Positions 25,751 through 34,274 of a stretch of DNA of 64,000 nucleotides are shown here, piece after piece. The DNA is taken from assembly GCF_001477655.1 (NCBI RefSeq), contig NZ_CP011266.1, forward strand, positions 476,001-540,000. The letters run 5' to 3'. Under the pieces are notes generated by a model. That model ran no database searches, had not been told where the DNA came from, and worked only from the letters and a program-made list of their open reading frames with translations. Positions within the stretch are counted from its first letter, which is position 1. Each line of letters begins with the position of its first letter. This stretch comes from Methanobrevibacter millerae (GTDB lineage: Archaea > Methanobacteriota > Methanobacteria > Methanobacteriales > Methanobacteriaceae). The position numbers were made by a program, and so were the translations under genes.

Positions 25751-27184
25751 ATGAATCAAGTAAAAAATACCAATAATCTAATACAGACTTACGAAGTATT
25801 TAAACAGAAATATACTCCTCAGGAGGAAGCTCTTTTAGTAGAAATCCGAGAAAATCTTGTTGATTTAGCAATTTCTACTGGTGAGAATTTCCAGCTTGAT
25901 GAAAATAAATTACTGAAAGACATTAAAAATTTTTTACTTTCCAGACTCTCTTTTGAATCAGATAATGTGTCAAATGAATATGTTGATTCGCTTGCTCAGA
26001 AATTGCTTCAGGATATAGTTGGATATGGTCAGATAGATCCGTTAGTTCATGATGATGATTTGGAAGAGATAATGATAATTGGCATAAACAAGCCCGTTTT
26101 TGTATATCACAGGAAATACGGTATGATGAAAACGAATATTGTATTTAGGGATGAAGAGGAATTGATAGACCTTATTGATGTAATGGCAAGACAAATCAAC
26201 AGGAGAATAGACCAGGAATCACCTATACTTGATGGTAGACTAAGGGATGGGTCAAGAATAAATGCAACTATTCCTCCTGTTTCTGCTGATGGCCCTTCAT
26301 TGACTATTCGTAAATTCAAAAAAGACCCTTTAACTATAGTTGATTTAATTAAATTCAATACGATATCTATTGAACTTGCTGCATTCTTATGGTTATGTTT
26401 TGATGGTTTGGGCGTTAAATCAGCTAATGCTATTATCTCTGGAGGAACAAGTTCAGGTAAGACTACAACATTGAATGCATTGACTGCTTTGATTAATCCG
26501 AAAGAGAGGATTATTACAATAGAGGATACATTGGAGCTTCAAATTCCTCATGAACATGTGATAAGGATGGAAACAAGACCATCTAATACAGAAAATCGTG
26601 GAGAACTGACGATGAATGATCTTGTTAAAAACTCATTGAGGCAAAGGCCTGACCGTATAATTGTGGGAGAAGTTCGTGCAAATGAGGCTATAACATTATT
26701 TACTGCATTAAATACTGGACATTCAGGTTTTGGAACATTGCATTCAAATGATGCAAGAGAAACAATTACAAGGCTAACTAATGATCCAATGTCTGTTCCT
26801 GAAATTATGATAACAGCTATTGATTTTATTATTATGCAAAATAGAATTTATCGTCCTGATGGGGTGTCATATAGAAGAATCAGTGAAGTTGCAGAAGTTG
26901 TTGGCATTGAAGAGGGTACGGTTCAACTGAATAAGATATTTGAATGGAATCCTGAATCGGATAAAATAGAAAATGTCAGTATCGCTTCAAAAACATTAAC
27001 AGAAATAGCTAAATTAACCGGACAGACATTAAATGATTTATATAAAGAAATTGGAAATCGTCAATTGGTTTTGGAGCACATGATTAATAAGAATATTCGT
27101 TCGGTTGAGGGTGTTCAGGCGGTATTGGAATTGTATTACAAAAATCCTCAAAATGTTTTAAGTCAGATTATCAAAGGACAGTGA
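25751..27184 (+). CDS. TadA/CpaF-type secretion ATPase
   Basis: Type II/IV secretion ATPase of 477 residues that drives assembly of archaeal pili. It has Walker A [10 protein letters not shown], an Asp-box Thr-Ile-Glu-Asp-Thr-Leu-Glu, a His-box Gly-His-Ser-Gly-Phe-Gly-Thr-Leu-His, and an Arg-Pro-Asp-Arg Walker B region. ATG 25751 is preferred to the upstream start at 25652 because GGTGATT precedes it and the family begins there. The TadC-like membrane gene follows four bases after its stop; no pilin or prepilin peptidase gene is adjacent. Confidence 0.9.
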   Translation: MNQVKNTNNLIQTYEVFKQKYTPQEEALLVEIRENLVDLAISTGENFQLDENKLLKDIKNFLLSRLSFESDNVSNEYVDSLAQKLLQDIVGYGQIDPLVHDDDLEEIMIIGINKPVFVYHRKYGMMKTNIVFRDEEELIDLIDVMARQINRRIDQESPILDGRLRDGSRINATIPPVSADGPSLTIRKFKKDPLTIVDLIKFNTISIELAAFLWLCFDGLGVKSANAIISGGTSSGKTTTLNALTALINPKERIITIEDTLELQIPHEHVIRMETRPSNTENRGELTMNDLVKNSLRQRPDRIIVGEVRANEAITLFTALNTGHSGFGTLHSNDARETITRLTNDPMSVPEIMITAIDFIIMQNRIYRPDGVSYRRISEVAEVVGIEEGTVQLNKIFEWNPESDKIENVSIASKTLTEIAKLTGQTLNDLYKEIGNRQLVLEHMINKNIRSVEGVQAVLELYYKNPQNVLSQIIKGQ

Positions 27185-27188
27185 TTCA

Positions 27189-28076
27189 ATGCTTGATAAA
27201 CTATTTGTCAATGTTGGAAATGTTGTTTTAATAATTTATAATTTCATTATTAACTTTAAATTTCCATCATTAGATTTTAATAAAAAAGAACAGTCATTGG
27301 CTTTTGATATTTCACAAATTCAGAATATTAAAGATGAAAACAACTCTTTTGATGAAATGAGAATTTCTTTTTTAGAATTATTCATTACTAAAAAAGTTGT
27401 ATTTGTTTTGTCATTAATTGCAATGATTCTTTTGATTTTTTTAGGATTGGAAATATCATTGATTTTCATGGTTTCAATGTTTATGCTATATGTTTTTTTA
27501 AAGATTTATCCTCAACTGAAACAGAAAAGAGCTTATGGTGATTTAAATCAGGAGTTGCCATATGCATTGCGCCATATGGGAATTGAACTTAAATCTGGAA
27601 AAGGTCTGCAGGATACATTGCTTACCGTTGCCAATGCAAATTATGGATCATTTTCCCGGGAATTAACAAGAGTTTTGGAACATGTGCGCTATGGCCAATC
27701 AATGGAAAGTGCTCTTTTGGAAATGTCAAATCGCATTAATTCTGAAGGTCTTTCAAGGTCTATTCAGCAGATTGTCGGAACCCTTCGTGTCGGAGGTAAC
27801 TTGGCTCATAGTCTTGAGATAATTGCCGATGACATATCATTTGATATGCATGTCAAACTAAAGGATTACTCTCAGAGATTAAATTCATTCATATTGATTT
27901 ATACATTTGTGGCTATTTTGGCTCCGGTTATCTTGTTGATTATGCTGATGGCAGCTTCTACTGTTATGGGTGATATTCTACCATCTAATATAATAATGTT
28001 GATGTATGTGGGTCTTTTTCCAATGGTTGTGGTGTTTATGGGTTTATTTATTAAAAAATTGGAACCTAAAATTTAA
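27189..28076 (+). CDS. TadC-like (type II secretion F) membrane protein
   Basis: Inner-membrane platform protein of 295 residues. Two helices lie near residues 70-110 and two near 230-285, flanking the T2SSF cytoplasmic domain with Leu-Pro-Tyr-Ala-Leu-Arg-His-Met and Ser-Arg-Ser-Ile-Gln-Gln-Ile. It pairs with the TadA-type ATPase directly upstream. The operon has only these two genes. It ends in a strong hairpin. Confidence 0.88.
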   Translation: MLDKLFVNVGNVVLIIYNFIINFKFPSLDFNKKEQSLAFDISQIQNIKDENNSFDEMRISFLELFITKKVVFVLSLIAMILLIFLGLEISLIFMVSMFMLYVFLKIYPQLKQKRAYGDLNQELPYALRHMGIELKSGKGLQDTLLTVANANYGSFSRELTRVLEHVRYGQSMESALLEMSNRINSEGLSRSIQQIVGTLRVGGNLAHSLEIIADDISFDMHVKLKDYSQRLNSFILIYTFVAILAPVILLIMLMAASTVMGDILPSNIIMLMYVGLFPMVVVFMGLFIKKLEPKI

Positions 28077-28108
28077 TAGAGTACATCTATTAAATTAGGT
28101 TATTTTTT
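28064..28108. terminator. strong hairpin after the TadA/TadC pair
   Basis: AATTTAATAGA (28070-28080) and TCTATTAAATT (28086-28096) form a perfect 11-bp stem with a 5-base loop. It extends through CCTAA/TTAGG and is followed by TTATTTTTT. It lies between convergent genes. Confidence 0.65.
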
Positions 28109-28826
28109 AGTGCAGTATGTTTTCAATACCTTTTGTTGCAAGCAGCCCTACAAAAGATCCTTGTGGTGTCATCACAATGTTTCCTTTTGAATATTGGTCC
28201 ATTGCAACATTAATCATTGTTGATTTTTTATTCGGATCAGTTGCTGATTCAGCTACTGCTTTTACAATATCCAATACAGCATCTCCTCTTGATTCTCCAC
28301 CTGTTGCTTGCTCTTCACGAATAATGTCAATACCACTCGCATTCACATAGCTTCCATTAACTTTTAATGGTGATGCTGCAGCTAATATTCCATCCAATCC
28401 TTTGCTGTTAATCGCTACAACGGCATCTATTGGGATTTGAGTTTGATATTCAACAATTTCCTTTGCAAGTTTCATAGACTCTTCATTATTGCTGCTCCAG
28501 AATGAATCGTGAAGCAACAGTTTTGATCCTGCACCTTGTGCTTGAGCTTCAGCAGGTTCAGATGCATTAGGGTGTGTCATTCCATGAGGATAAATTGCTG
28601 TATAATTTTTTATTTCTCCATTTTGTATGTTTATGACAAAAGCCATGTCGCATGCACCCATTCCAGGTCTTGGTTCACTTTCATCAATTGCACAAACTAA
28701 AATATTTCCATTTCCTGACGCTAAGTCTCCTCCACTATTTAAAAAAAGAGCACCTGCAATAATTGTTATCAATCCTACTAAAATAACAATAATTATTGCA
28801 ATAATTATTTTTTTCTGCCTATCCAT
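28107..28826 (-). CDS. DUF4012 membrane-anchored protein
   Basis: The 239-residue protein has one N-terminal helix (about residues 7-30) and an extracellular domain. Conserved parts of DUF4012 are Asp-Glu-Ser-Glu-Pro-Arg-Pro-Gly-Met-Gly and, later, Asp-Ala-Val-Val-Ala-Ile-Asn. The family is distantly like LytR-type cell-wall proteins and is common in Methanobrevibacter. A role at the pseudomurein wall or its glycans is a guess from that. It converges on the TadC gene. Confidence 0.75.
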   Translation of the reverse strand: MDRQKKIIIAIIIVILVGLITIIAGALFLNSGGDLASGNGNILVCAIDESEPRPGMGACDMAFVINIQNGEIKNYTAIYPHGMTHPNASEPAEAQAQGAGSKLLLHDSFWSSNNEESMKLAKEIVEYQTQIPIDAVVAINSKGLDGILAAASPLKVNGSYVNASGIDIIREEQATGGESRGDAVLDIVKAVAESATDPNKKSTMINVAMDQYSKGNIVMTPQGSFVGLLATKGIENILH

Positions 28827-28941
28827 AATAGCTACCTCTCACTATTAATTATAATTAAATTTAACCCTATTGTTATTTAATAATTTGTATAAAAATAGTT
28901 GTTTTCTTAATTTAATTATAAAGAGTTTGGATGTAAAATGT

Positions 28942-29126
28942 GGTGGTATAAATAGGTGAAATTAAATATGATAAACATATTTAATTTCGTGAGAGTAGTT
29001 ATATGCCTTATTAAATTAGAAAGAGAGATAAACTAATTTAATAACAATCGGAGTGTAGTATATTGTTTTTATTAAACAACACATTAGTAATATCAAATTA
29101 GGTATTTTAGGTTTACCTAATTTTTA
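28942..29126 (+). ncRNA. candidate structured RNA upstream of feoB
   Basis: No open frame fits here. A TATA-like TTTAATTATAAAG (28911-28923) would start a transcript near 28942. Four stems follow: GGTATA/TATGCC (28945-28950 with 29002-29007) enclosing a perfect 13-bp hairpin (28958-28970 with 28976-28988), a perfect 12-bp hairpin (29008-29019 with 29033-29044), and a choice of AACAAT/ATTGTT (29043-29048 with 29062-29067) or TTGTTT/AAACAA (29063-29068 with 29074-29079). It ends in a 10-bp stem (29095-29104 with 29114-29123) and a T-run, like a terminator. Internal loops such as AATAGGT and GTGAGAGTAG look conserved in style. I could not match it to a known RNA. It may be independent or a leader. 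Confidence 0.35.
29098..29120. promoter_or_regulatory. TTAGGT repeat with palindrome, possible DtxR-type box
   Basis: TTAGGT (29098-29103) is repeated at 29107-29112, which pairs with ACCTAA (29115-29120). It resembles the DtxR/IdeR core, but the same bases form the candidate terminator stem of the RNA above, so it may not be an operator. Confidence 0.3.
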
Positions 29127-29173
29127 TCACTACTAATAGATAAGTTTTCATCATATATAAATCTTTTCATTTT

Positions 29174-29189
29174 TTTAGGTTAACCTAAA
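29174..29189. promoter_or_regulatory. perfect palindrome, DtxR/IdeR-like box
   Basis: TTTAGGTTAACCTAAA is a perfect 16-base palindrome, close to the iron-dependent DtxR/IdeR consensus core. It lies 364 bases before the feoB start, so it might control the feoB region together with the nearer site, or the candidate RNA. Confidence 0.5.
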
Positions 29190-29360
29190 TTTCATGTTAA
29201 TTAATGATTAAAAATAGTTTGAGGGGATTAATTTTGGTTTTATGCTTCTTTTTTGAGAAAACAATAATAAGATTTATTTTTTAAAATTTTTGGATTTTTG
29301 TTTTAAGTAATATATTGTCAATGATTATCATGTCATTGATATTGTATGTCTCTCTATTTT

Positions 29361-29428
29361 TTTACGTATGCCTAAACATTTATATAATATAAAATTGTAA
29401 TTTATATATATGTTTAGGTTAGCCTAAT
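29361..29428. promoter_or_regulatory. feoB promoter with DtxR-like box
   Basis: A half-site GCCTAAA (29370-29376) is followed by a TATA box TTTATATAAT (29379-29388) and a second TATA-like run (29401-29410). TTTAGGTTAGCCTAAT (29413-29428), very near the DtxR/IdeR consensus, then covers the expected transcription start. Repressor binding there would block transcription when iron is plentiful. The feoB ATG is at 29553. Confidence 0.6.
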
Positions 29429-29552
29429 TTATAAAATTTTAAAGTTAGTTGAAACTTAAACTAAAATGATTTTTTTAAGTAATCGATGTTTTATTAAGAA
29501 TATTTTTCTTAATAAACTTGTTTTACATAAAATAAAAATGGGAGAATGGTTA

Positions 29553-31571
29553 ATGAAAGAATTAATTGTAGGATTAGCTGGCAACCCTAATGTGGGTAAA
29601 ACTACAGTATTCAATCAATTAACCGGTATGCGCCAACATGTAGGAAACTGGCCTGGAAAAACTGTTGAAAGGGCTGAAGGTAGTTTCAAACATGGTGACT
29701 ATGAATATGATATAATTGACTTACCGGGAAATTATGCATTAAGTGCTCATTCTATGGAAGAAATCGTATCAAGAGATTTTATTGTAGATGATGACTCTGA
29801 TGTAATAGTTAATGTTGTAGATGCTGCTAATTTAGAACGTAATTTGTATTTAACAGTTCAAATGATGGAGTTAGGTGCTAATTTAGTAATGGCTCTTAAC
29901 ATGAACGATTTTGCTAAGAAAAAAGAACATATAATTGATATTGAATTAATGAGTGAATTATTAGGTTTTCCAGTAATTGAAGTTAATGCGAAAACTAAAG
30001 ACGGTTTTGATGAATTATTAACTACCGTTGAAAAAGCCGCTGCAAAACCTATTGACGCAAGTGTTAAACTTTCTTATGGTGATGAGTTAAAAGGACATTT
30101 GTCTGATCTTCAAGCACTCATTGAACAGGATAAAAGTTTAATGGATGTTCCTTCCGTTTGGACTGCTATTAAGTTATTAGAAAAAGATTCTATAGTTATA
30201 GAAAAAGTTCAACAATCCAGCATGAGTTCCAAAATCATGATGGAAGTTGACAAAGTGAGCAAACACCTTATTGACATTTACAATGAGGGTGCAGAAGAAG
30301 TTATTGCAAATGCAAGATATGCATTTATTGACGGTTTAGTTGCTGAAGCTGTTAAAAAACCTGCTGTTGAAAAAGAATCAACAACTGATAGAATTGATAA
30401 AATTGTTACTAACAGGCTTTTAGCTCCTTTCATATTTTTAGGTATTATGTTTGTAATGTTCCAGTTAACATTTACAATTGGTGCTCCTTTCCAAGATGCA
30501 ATTGATCAATTATTCGGGTCCCTTGCTGAAGCTGTTGCAGGAGTTATTCCAAATGAATATCTCGCTTCATTCATCTGTGATGGTATCATTGGTGGTGTAG
30601 GTGGAGTTCTTACATTCTTGCCTATTATTATTCTAATGTTCTTGTTCTTAAGTATCTTAGAAGATTGTGGTTACCTTGCAAGGGCTGCATTCACATTGGA
30701 TATTGTAATGCACAAATTAGTTGGTCTTCACGGTAAAGCATTTATTCCTATGATTTTAGGATTTGGTTGTGGTGTACCTGCTATTATGGCAACAAGAACT
30801 ATGGAAAATGAAGGGGACCGTATGCTTGCTATGATGCTTGTTCCGTTCATGTCTTGTACTGCAAGATTACCGATTTATGCTATTTTTATTGGAGCATTCT
30901 TTGCTGAGAATCAAGGATTGATGTTGCTTGCAATTTATGTATTAGGTATTGTTGTAGCACTTATCGTTGCAGGTATCCTTAAAAGAACAATGTTTAAAGG
31001 AATGTCAACTCCATTTGTTATGGAGCTTCCAACATATAAAGTACCATCATTAAAAGGTGTATTATTACACACTTGGGATAAAGTTAAAGGATTCTTAAGA
31101 AAAGCAGGTACTATTATTCTTGCTTGTTCCATCGTATTATGGGCTTTAAGTAGCTTCCCATTAGGTGTAGAATACGGATCTGCTGACAGTGTTTTAGGTA
31201 TGATTGGTAAGGTCATTGCTCCTATATTTGCTCCTTTAGGATTTGGATTCTGGCAAGCTGCTGTAGCAATTATTGCTGGTTTAGCTGCTAAAGAAGTTGT
31301 AGTTGCAACCTTCGGTACATTAGCTGGTATGGAAGAAGACGATGAAGAAGGAATTACTTCATTAGTACAAAGTACATTCACTCCATTGTCCGCATTCTCA
31401 TTCATGGCATTTACTTTGTTATACACTCCATGTTTCGCAGCTATCGGTGCAATCAAACAGGAAACCAACAGTTACAAATGGGCATTAACTATGTGTGCTA
31501 TTACTTTAGTAACTGCATATATTGTATCATTCTTGATATTCAATATAGGTACATTAGCTGGATTTGCATAA
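29553..31571 (+). CDS. feoB: ferrous iron transport protein B
   Basis: Main ferrous iron permease, 672 residues from this start. The N-terminal G-domain has G1 Gly10-Asn-Pro-Asn-Val-Gly-Lys-Thr17, G3 Asp-Leu-Pro-Gly and G4 Asn-Met-Asn-Asp. The membrane half has the two Gate motifs with Gly-Cys-Gly-Val-Pro and Cys-Thr-Ala-Arg. I choose ATG 29553 because the domain begins there with Lys-Glu-Leu-Ile-Val-Gly-Leu-Ala-Gly and GGGAG lies upstream; the frame stays open further back, but that stretch does not look like FeoB. The next two genes, feoA and a zinc ribbon, form the rest of the system. Confidence 0.95.
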   Translation: MKELIVGLAGNPNVGKTTVFNQLTGMRQHVGNWPGKTVERAEGSFKHGDYEYDIIDLPGNYALSAHSMEEIVSRDFIVDDDSDVIVNVVDAANLERNLYLTVQMMELGANLVMALNMNDFAKKKEHIIDIELMSELLGFPVIEVNAKTKDGFDELLTTVEKAAAKPIDASVKLSYGDELKGHLSDLQALIEQDKSLMDVPSVWTAIKLLEKDSIVIEKVQQSSMSSKIMMEVDKVSKHLIDIYNEGAEEVIANARYAFIDGLVAEAVKKPAVEKESTTDRIDKIVTNRLLAPFIFLGIMFVMFQLTFTIGAPFQDAIDQLFGSLAEAVAGVIPNEYLASFICDGIIGGVGGVLTFLPIIILMFLFLSILEDCGYLARAAFTLDIVMHKLVGLHGKAFIPMILGFGCGVPAIMATRTMENEGDRMLAMMLVPFMSCTARLPIYAIFIGAFFAENQGLMLLAIYVLGIVVALIVAGILKRTMFKGMSTPFVMELPTYKVPSLKGVLLHTWDKVKGFLRKAGTIILACSIVLWALSSFPLGVEYGSADSVLGMIGKVIAPIFAPLGFGFWQAAVAIIAGLAAKEVVVATFGTLAGMEEDDEEGITSLVQSTFTPLSAFSFMAFTLLYTPCFAAIGAIKQETNSYKWALTMCAITLVTAYIVSFLIFNIGTLAGFA

Positions 31572-31599
31572 GTGAATAATCTATAGAAAAATTGAATTG

Positions 31600-31626
31600 T
31601 GATGATTAGATTTTTTCTAATTATCA
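31600..31626 (+). terminator. hairpin after feoB
   Basis: TGATGATTAG (31600-31609) pairs with CTAATTATCA (31617-31626) with one G-U pair, around a T-rich loop. It could end the feoB message; feoA has its own TATA element (about 31651-31663) just downstream. Confidence 0.45.
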
Positions 31627-31650
31627 TAAAATTTTTGGGTTTGACTAAAA

Positions 31651-31693
31651 TATTTATATAATACTTCATACAAACTTTAGTATACCTAAAAAT
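31651..31693 (+). promoter_or_regulatory. feoA promoter with partial DtxR-like half-site
   Basis: ATATTTATATAAT (about 31651-31663) is a TATA box. About 15 bases further comes TTTAGTATACCTAAA (31677-31691), which differs from the perfect palindrome by one missing base and carries the half-site ACCTAAA. Confidence 0.4.
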
Positions 31694-31722
31694 TATTTCT
31701 AATATATTAATTTGGTGATAAA

Positions 31723-31950
31723 ATGAAAACATTAAAAGATGCAAAACCTGGTGAAACTGTAACTCTAGTAAAATACCACTCCACTGGGGATATTGATTTA
31801 AGAAGACACTTATTAGGTATGGGTTTTGTTAAAGGAGCTAAAATTCACATTAAAAAAGTAGCTACTTTAGGTGATCCAATCGAAATGAGTATCAAAGGCT
31901 ATGATATTTGTCTTCGTAAAGAAGAAGCTGAAAACATTGAAGTAGAATAA
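31723..31950 (+). CDS. feoA: FeoA family protein
   Basis: SH3-like partner of FeoB, 75 residues. It has the FeoA marks Leu-Lys-Asp-Ala-Lys-Pro-Gly-Glu near the start, Arg-Arg-His-Leu-Leu-Gly-Met-Gly-Phe in the middle, and Gly-Asp-Pro-Ile-Glu near the end. Such proteins stimulate FeoB; direct metal transport is not their job. The ribosome site GGTGAT precedes the ATG. It lies 151 bases after feoB with its own TATA element. Confidence 0.92.
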   Translation: MKTLKDAKPGETVTLVKYHSTGDIDLRRHLLGMGFVKGAKIHIKKVATLGDPIEMSIKGYDICLRKEEAENIEVE

Positions 31951-31998
31951 ACTTCATTTTTTCTTTTATTTTTTTATTTATTTAATAACGGTGTTATT

Positions 31999-32199
31999 AT
32001 GAAATGTAGAGTTTGTGGTTTTGAGTTTGATGAAAATGAACTGGAAAACCGCGGATGTTCAAGTTGCGGTAAACATGATAACTGCAATCAGGTTCATTGT
32101 CCTAACTGTGGATTTGGTAATCATCCTCAATTGGATGAGGAATTTGAGTTTATTACAAAACTCAAGGACAGATTCAAAAGACGTAAATCTGCAAATTAA
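31999..32199 (+). CDS. small zinc-ribbon protein downstream of feoA
   Basis: A 66-residue protein with Cys-Arg-Val-Cys, Cys-Ser-Ser-Cys, Cys-Asn and Cys-Pro-Asn-Cys-Gly, enough Cys for two metal sites, and a basic tail ending Lys-Arg-Arg-Lys-Ser. It follows feoA by 48 bases. A role in iron uptake (a FeoC-like position) is suggested by place only; it does not look like the FeoC winged helix. Its stop overlaps the convergent cbiO by four bases. Confidence 0.75.
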   Translation: MKCRVCGFEFDENELENRGCSSCGKHDNCNQVHCPNCGFGNHPQLDEEFEFITKLKDRFKRRKSAN

Positions 32200-33035
32200 T
32201 CTTTTTTTATTTTAATTATTTCTTCAACAACTTCATCAATGCTTATTTTTGTTGTATCAACATTATATCCTTTTTCTTTAAGAGTATATAATATCTCTGT
32301 TGTTATTGGTGCTTTTAAATGTGCTTTTTTTAATAATTCTTTATTGGAGAATATTTCATGTTTGTCTCCACTTTCAAGAATTTCTCCATTATTTAAAACA
32401 AAAATCTTTTCGGCAAATTCATTTACCATTTCTATGTCGTGAGATGATATTACAATACTCATTCCTTCTTTGTTTAAGTTATCAAGTATGTCTAATACTT
32501 TTTCAACACCTTCAGGATCTAAACCTGCTGTTGGTTCATCAAGTATCATTATTTCTGGTCGCATAGCTATAATTCCTGCAATAGCTACTCTTTTTTGCTG
32601 GCCTCCACTTAAATGGTGTGGTGTTTTATCCATATATTGCTCCATTCCAACCATAGTTAATGCTTCATCAACACGTCTTTCCACTTCTTCATAGTCAAGA
32701 CCCAAGTTCATTGGTCCAAAGGCAACATCTTCTTTAACGGTCGGTGCAAATAGTTGGTCATTAGGATCCTGAAATACAATTCCCACTTTTTGTCTGACTT
32801 CTAAGAGTGTATCTCTATCATATTTTATGGCTTTTCCATCCACTTCAACATGTCCTGATGTTGGTTCGGTCAATCCGTTAAAATGGGAGAACAATGTGGA
32901 CTTTCCTGCACCATTAGGTCCCATTATTGCAACTTTCTGGCCTTTGTAAATATCCATGTTAATATTTTTCAGTGCATGGGTTCCGTCAGGGTAAGTGTAA
33001 CTTAAGTTTTTCGTTGAAAGATGTACTTCATTCAT
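32196..33035 (-). CDS. cbiO: CbiO-type energy-coupling ATPase
   Basis: ATP-binding subunit of a nickel/cobalt transporter, 279 residues. Walker A is Gly-Pro-Asn-Gly-Ala-Gly-Lys-Ser (39-46), the Q-loop reads Phe-Gln-Asp-Pro-Asn-Asp-Gln-Leu-Phe-Ala as in CbiO, and the signature is Leu-Ser-Gly-Gly-Gln-Gln-Lys-Arg. Walker B is Ile-Leu-Asp-Glu-Pro-Thr. It is the last gene of the cbiMNQO operon, 16 bases after cbiQ. Confidence 0.93.
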   Translation of the reverse strand: MNEVHLSTKNLSYTYPDGTHALKNINMDIYKGQKVAIMGPNGAGKSTLFSHFNGLTEPTSGHVEVDGKAIKYDRDTLLEVRQKVGIVFQDPNDQLFAPTVKEDVAFGPMNLGLDYEEVERRVDEALTMVGMEQYMDKTPHHLSGGQQKRVAIAGIIAMRPEIMILDEPTAGLDPEGVEKVLDILDNLNKEGMSIVISSHDIEMVNEFAEKIFVLNNGEILESGDKHEIFSNKELLKKAHLKAPITTEILYTLKEKGYNVDTTKISIDEVVEEIIKIKKD

Positions 33036-33051
33036 TTTAATTCCAGCCTCA

Positions 33052-33882
33052 TTAATTTATAGATAAGTTCTCTGCAAAGTATCCTAATTGATTCGTATAT
33101 TTGATTAAAATAATCTCTGCTACTATGATTAATAAAATTATCGTAACAATGTATATGTAGTCATATTTTTCTAGTGATTTCTTTTCATTATATAAATCTG
33201 ACTTGTCTGAATAACCTCTACTAATCATACTTTTGTAAACTCTTTCACCTTGCTCGTATGACTTTACAAACATCATGGCAATTGAATATCCAACTTGCTT
33301 TACTCTCCATTTATATGGGGTTAACTTGGAGTGTATGTGAAAGTTTCTTGATTTTTGAGATTTTCTAATTGCTGCCAGCTCATCAATAAATACGAATAAG
33401 AATCTAACCATTATACTTAAAATCATTGCAAGATCTTTTGGCATCTTCAATCTTCTAAATGAAGCAACAATCTGTTGCATAGGACTTGTGGAAGATAGTA
33501 TCACAATTGATGTTAATGATACAATCATTCTTGTAAGTAGTAAAATTGCCCAGTTTAGTCCAACATCAGTTATCGTCAACCAGGAATAGCTCCATAAAAT
33601 ATTTCCTGGATGAATGAATGGTTGAAATATAATTATCGCACCACCAAATGGAAGTAAAAGAGCAAGTCTTTTAAAAGAGTCAATGTAGGATAATTTTGCA
33701 ATGCGAAGCACTATCAATAAAAAGATTTCCAATATAATCGGTATGAAAAGATTATTTGAAAAAGCAGCAACCACAATTATTAAAATTGCAGATATTAGTT
33801 TGATTCGTCCATCTAAATTGTGGATTGGACTGTCTCTTGATGCTAATTCATCTAAATTCAATGCTTTTGTAATATCTGCCAT
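33052..33882 (-). CDS. cbiQ: CbiQ-type energy-coupling membrane protein
   Basis: T-component of a metal ECF transporter, 276 residues with about six helices. It has the coupling helix pair with Ala-Ala-Ile-Arg-Lys-Ser and Ser-Arg-Gly-Tyr (Met-Ile-Ser-Arg-Gly-Tyr near residue 220), which contact CbiO. It follows cbiN and precedes cbiO. Confidence 0.92.
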   Translation of the reverse strand: MADITKALNLDELASRDSPIHNLDGRIKLISAILIIVVAAFSNNLFIPIILEIFLLIVLRIAKLSYIDSFKRLALLLPFGGAIIIFQPFIHPGNILWSYSWLTITDVGLNWAILLLTRMIVSLTSIVILSSTSPMQQIVASFRRLKMPKDLAMILSIMVRFLFVFIDELAAIRKSQKSRNFHIHSKLTPYKWRVKQVGYSIAMMFVKSYEQGERVYKSMISRGYSDKSDLYNEKKSLEKYDYIYIVTIILLIIVAEIILIKYTNQLGYFAENLSIN

Positions 33883-33961
33883 ATTATTTCTCTAAAAAAA
33901 TTTATTATTTTAAGTAATAATTATTATATAAAAAATAGTATAAAAAGATAGAAGTTAAATA

Positions 33962-34007
33962 AACTTCTTCTTTTTACAATTCAACTTAACTTCTTCTTTT
34001 TACAATT
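33962..34007. repeat. 20-bp direct repeat at the end of cbiN
   Basis: AACTTCTTCTTTTTACAATT occurs at 33962-33981 and again at 33988-34007. The second copy covers the last codons and stop of cbiN, so the first copy looks like a short duplication of the gene's tail. Confidence 0.8.
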
Positions 34008-34273
34008 TGGCCAACAGCCAATGCACAGAGAAGTGTTAGCAGCACACCTAATATGAGCACACCAACTTCACCAATGACTTCAAGAGGTTCGTATGTGTAG
34101 TCGGGGAATGGTGAAGCTACTACTTCTGTTGTCTTGTTTTCAGGTACGCTTGCATCTTCAGCAGATTTTTCTAATCCATCAGGATCACCTGATGCAATGA
34201 ATGGGGAAAGACAACAAATCACAACACATACTGCAATCGCAATAATTATTAAAGTTTTATCACGTTTATCCAT
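33986..34273 (-). CDS. cbiN: CbiN-like PDGLE-domain subunit
   Basis: A 95-residue protein with two membrane helices (about 8-28 and 68-88) and, between them, Ser-Gly-Asp-Pro-Asp-Gly-Leu-Glu, the PDGLE motif of CbiN/NikN proteins. They assist the metal-binding component. It overlaps nothing and sits one base from cbiM. Confidence 0.9.
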   Translation of the reverse strand: MDKRDKTLIIIAIAVCVVICCLSPFIASGDPDGLEKSAEDASVPENKTTEVVASPFPDYTYEPLEVIGEVGVLILGVLLTLLCALAVGQIVKRRS

Positions 34274-34274
34274 G

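Noticed and set aside
29098..29120. TTAGGT repeat as a definite DtxR operator
   Set aside because: The same bases form the terminator-like stem of the candidate RNA, so the operator reading was kept only at low confidence.
28827..29465. A protein gene in the gap before feoB
   Set aside because: No frame of useful length with a start, ribosome site or coding bias was found in either strand.
30935..31468. 177-codon antisense frame in feoB
   Set aside because: Shadow of the strongly conserved FeoB frame, with no promoter or ribosome site.
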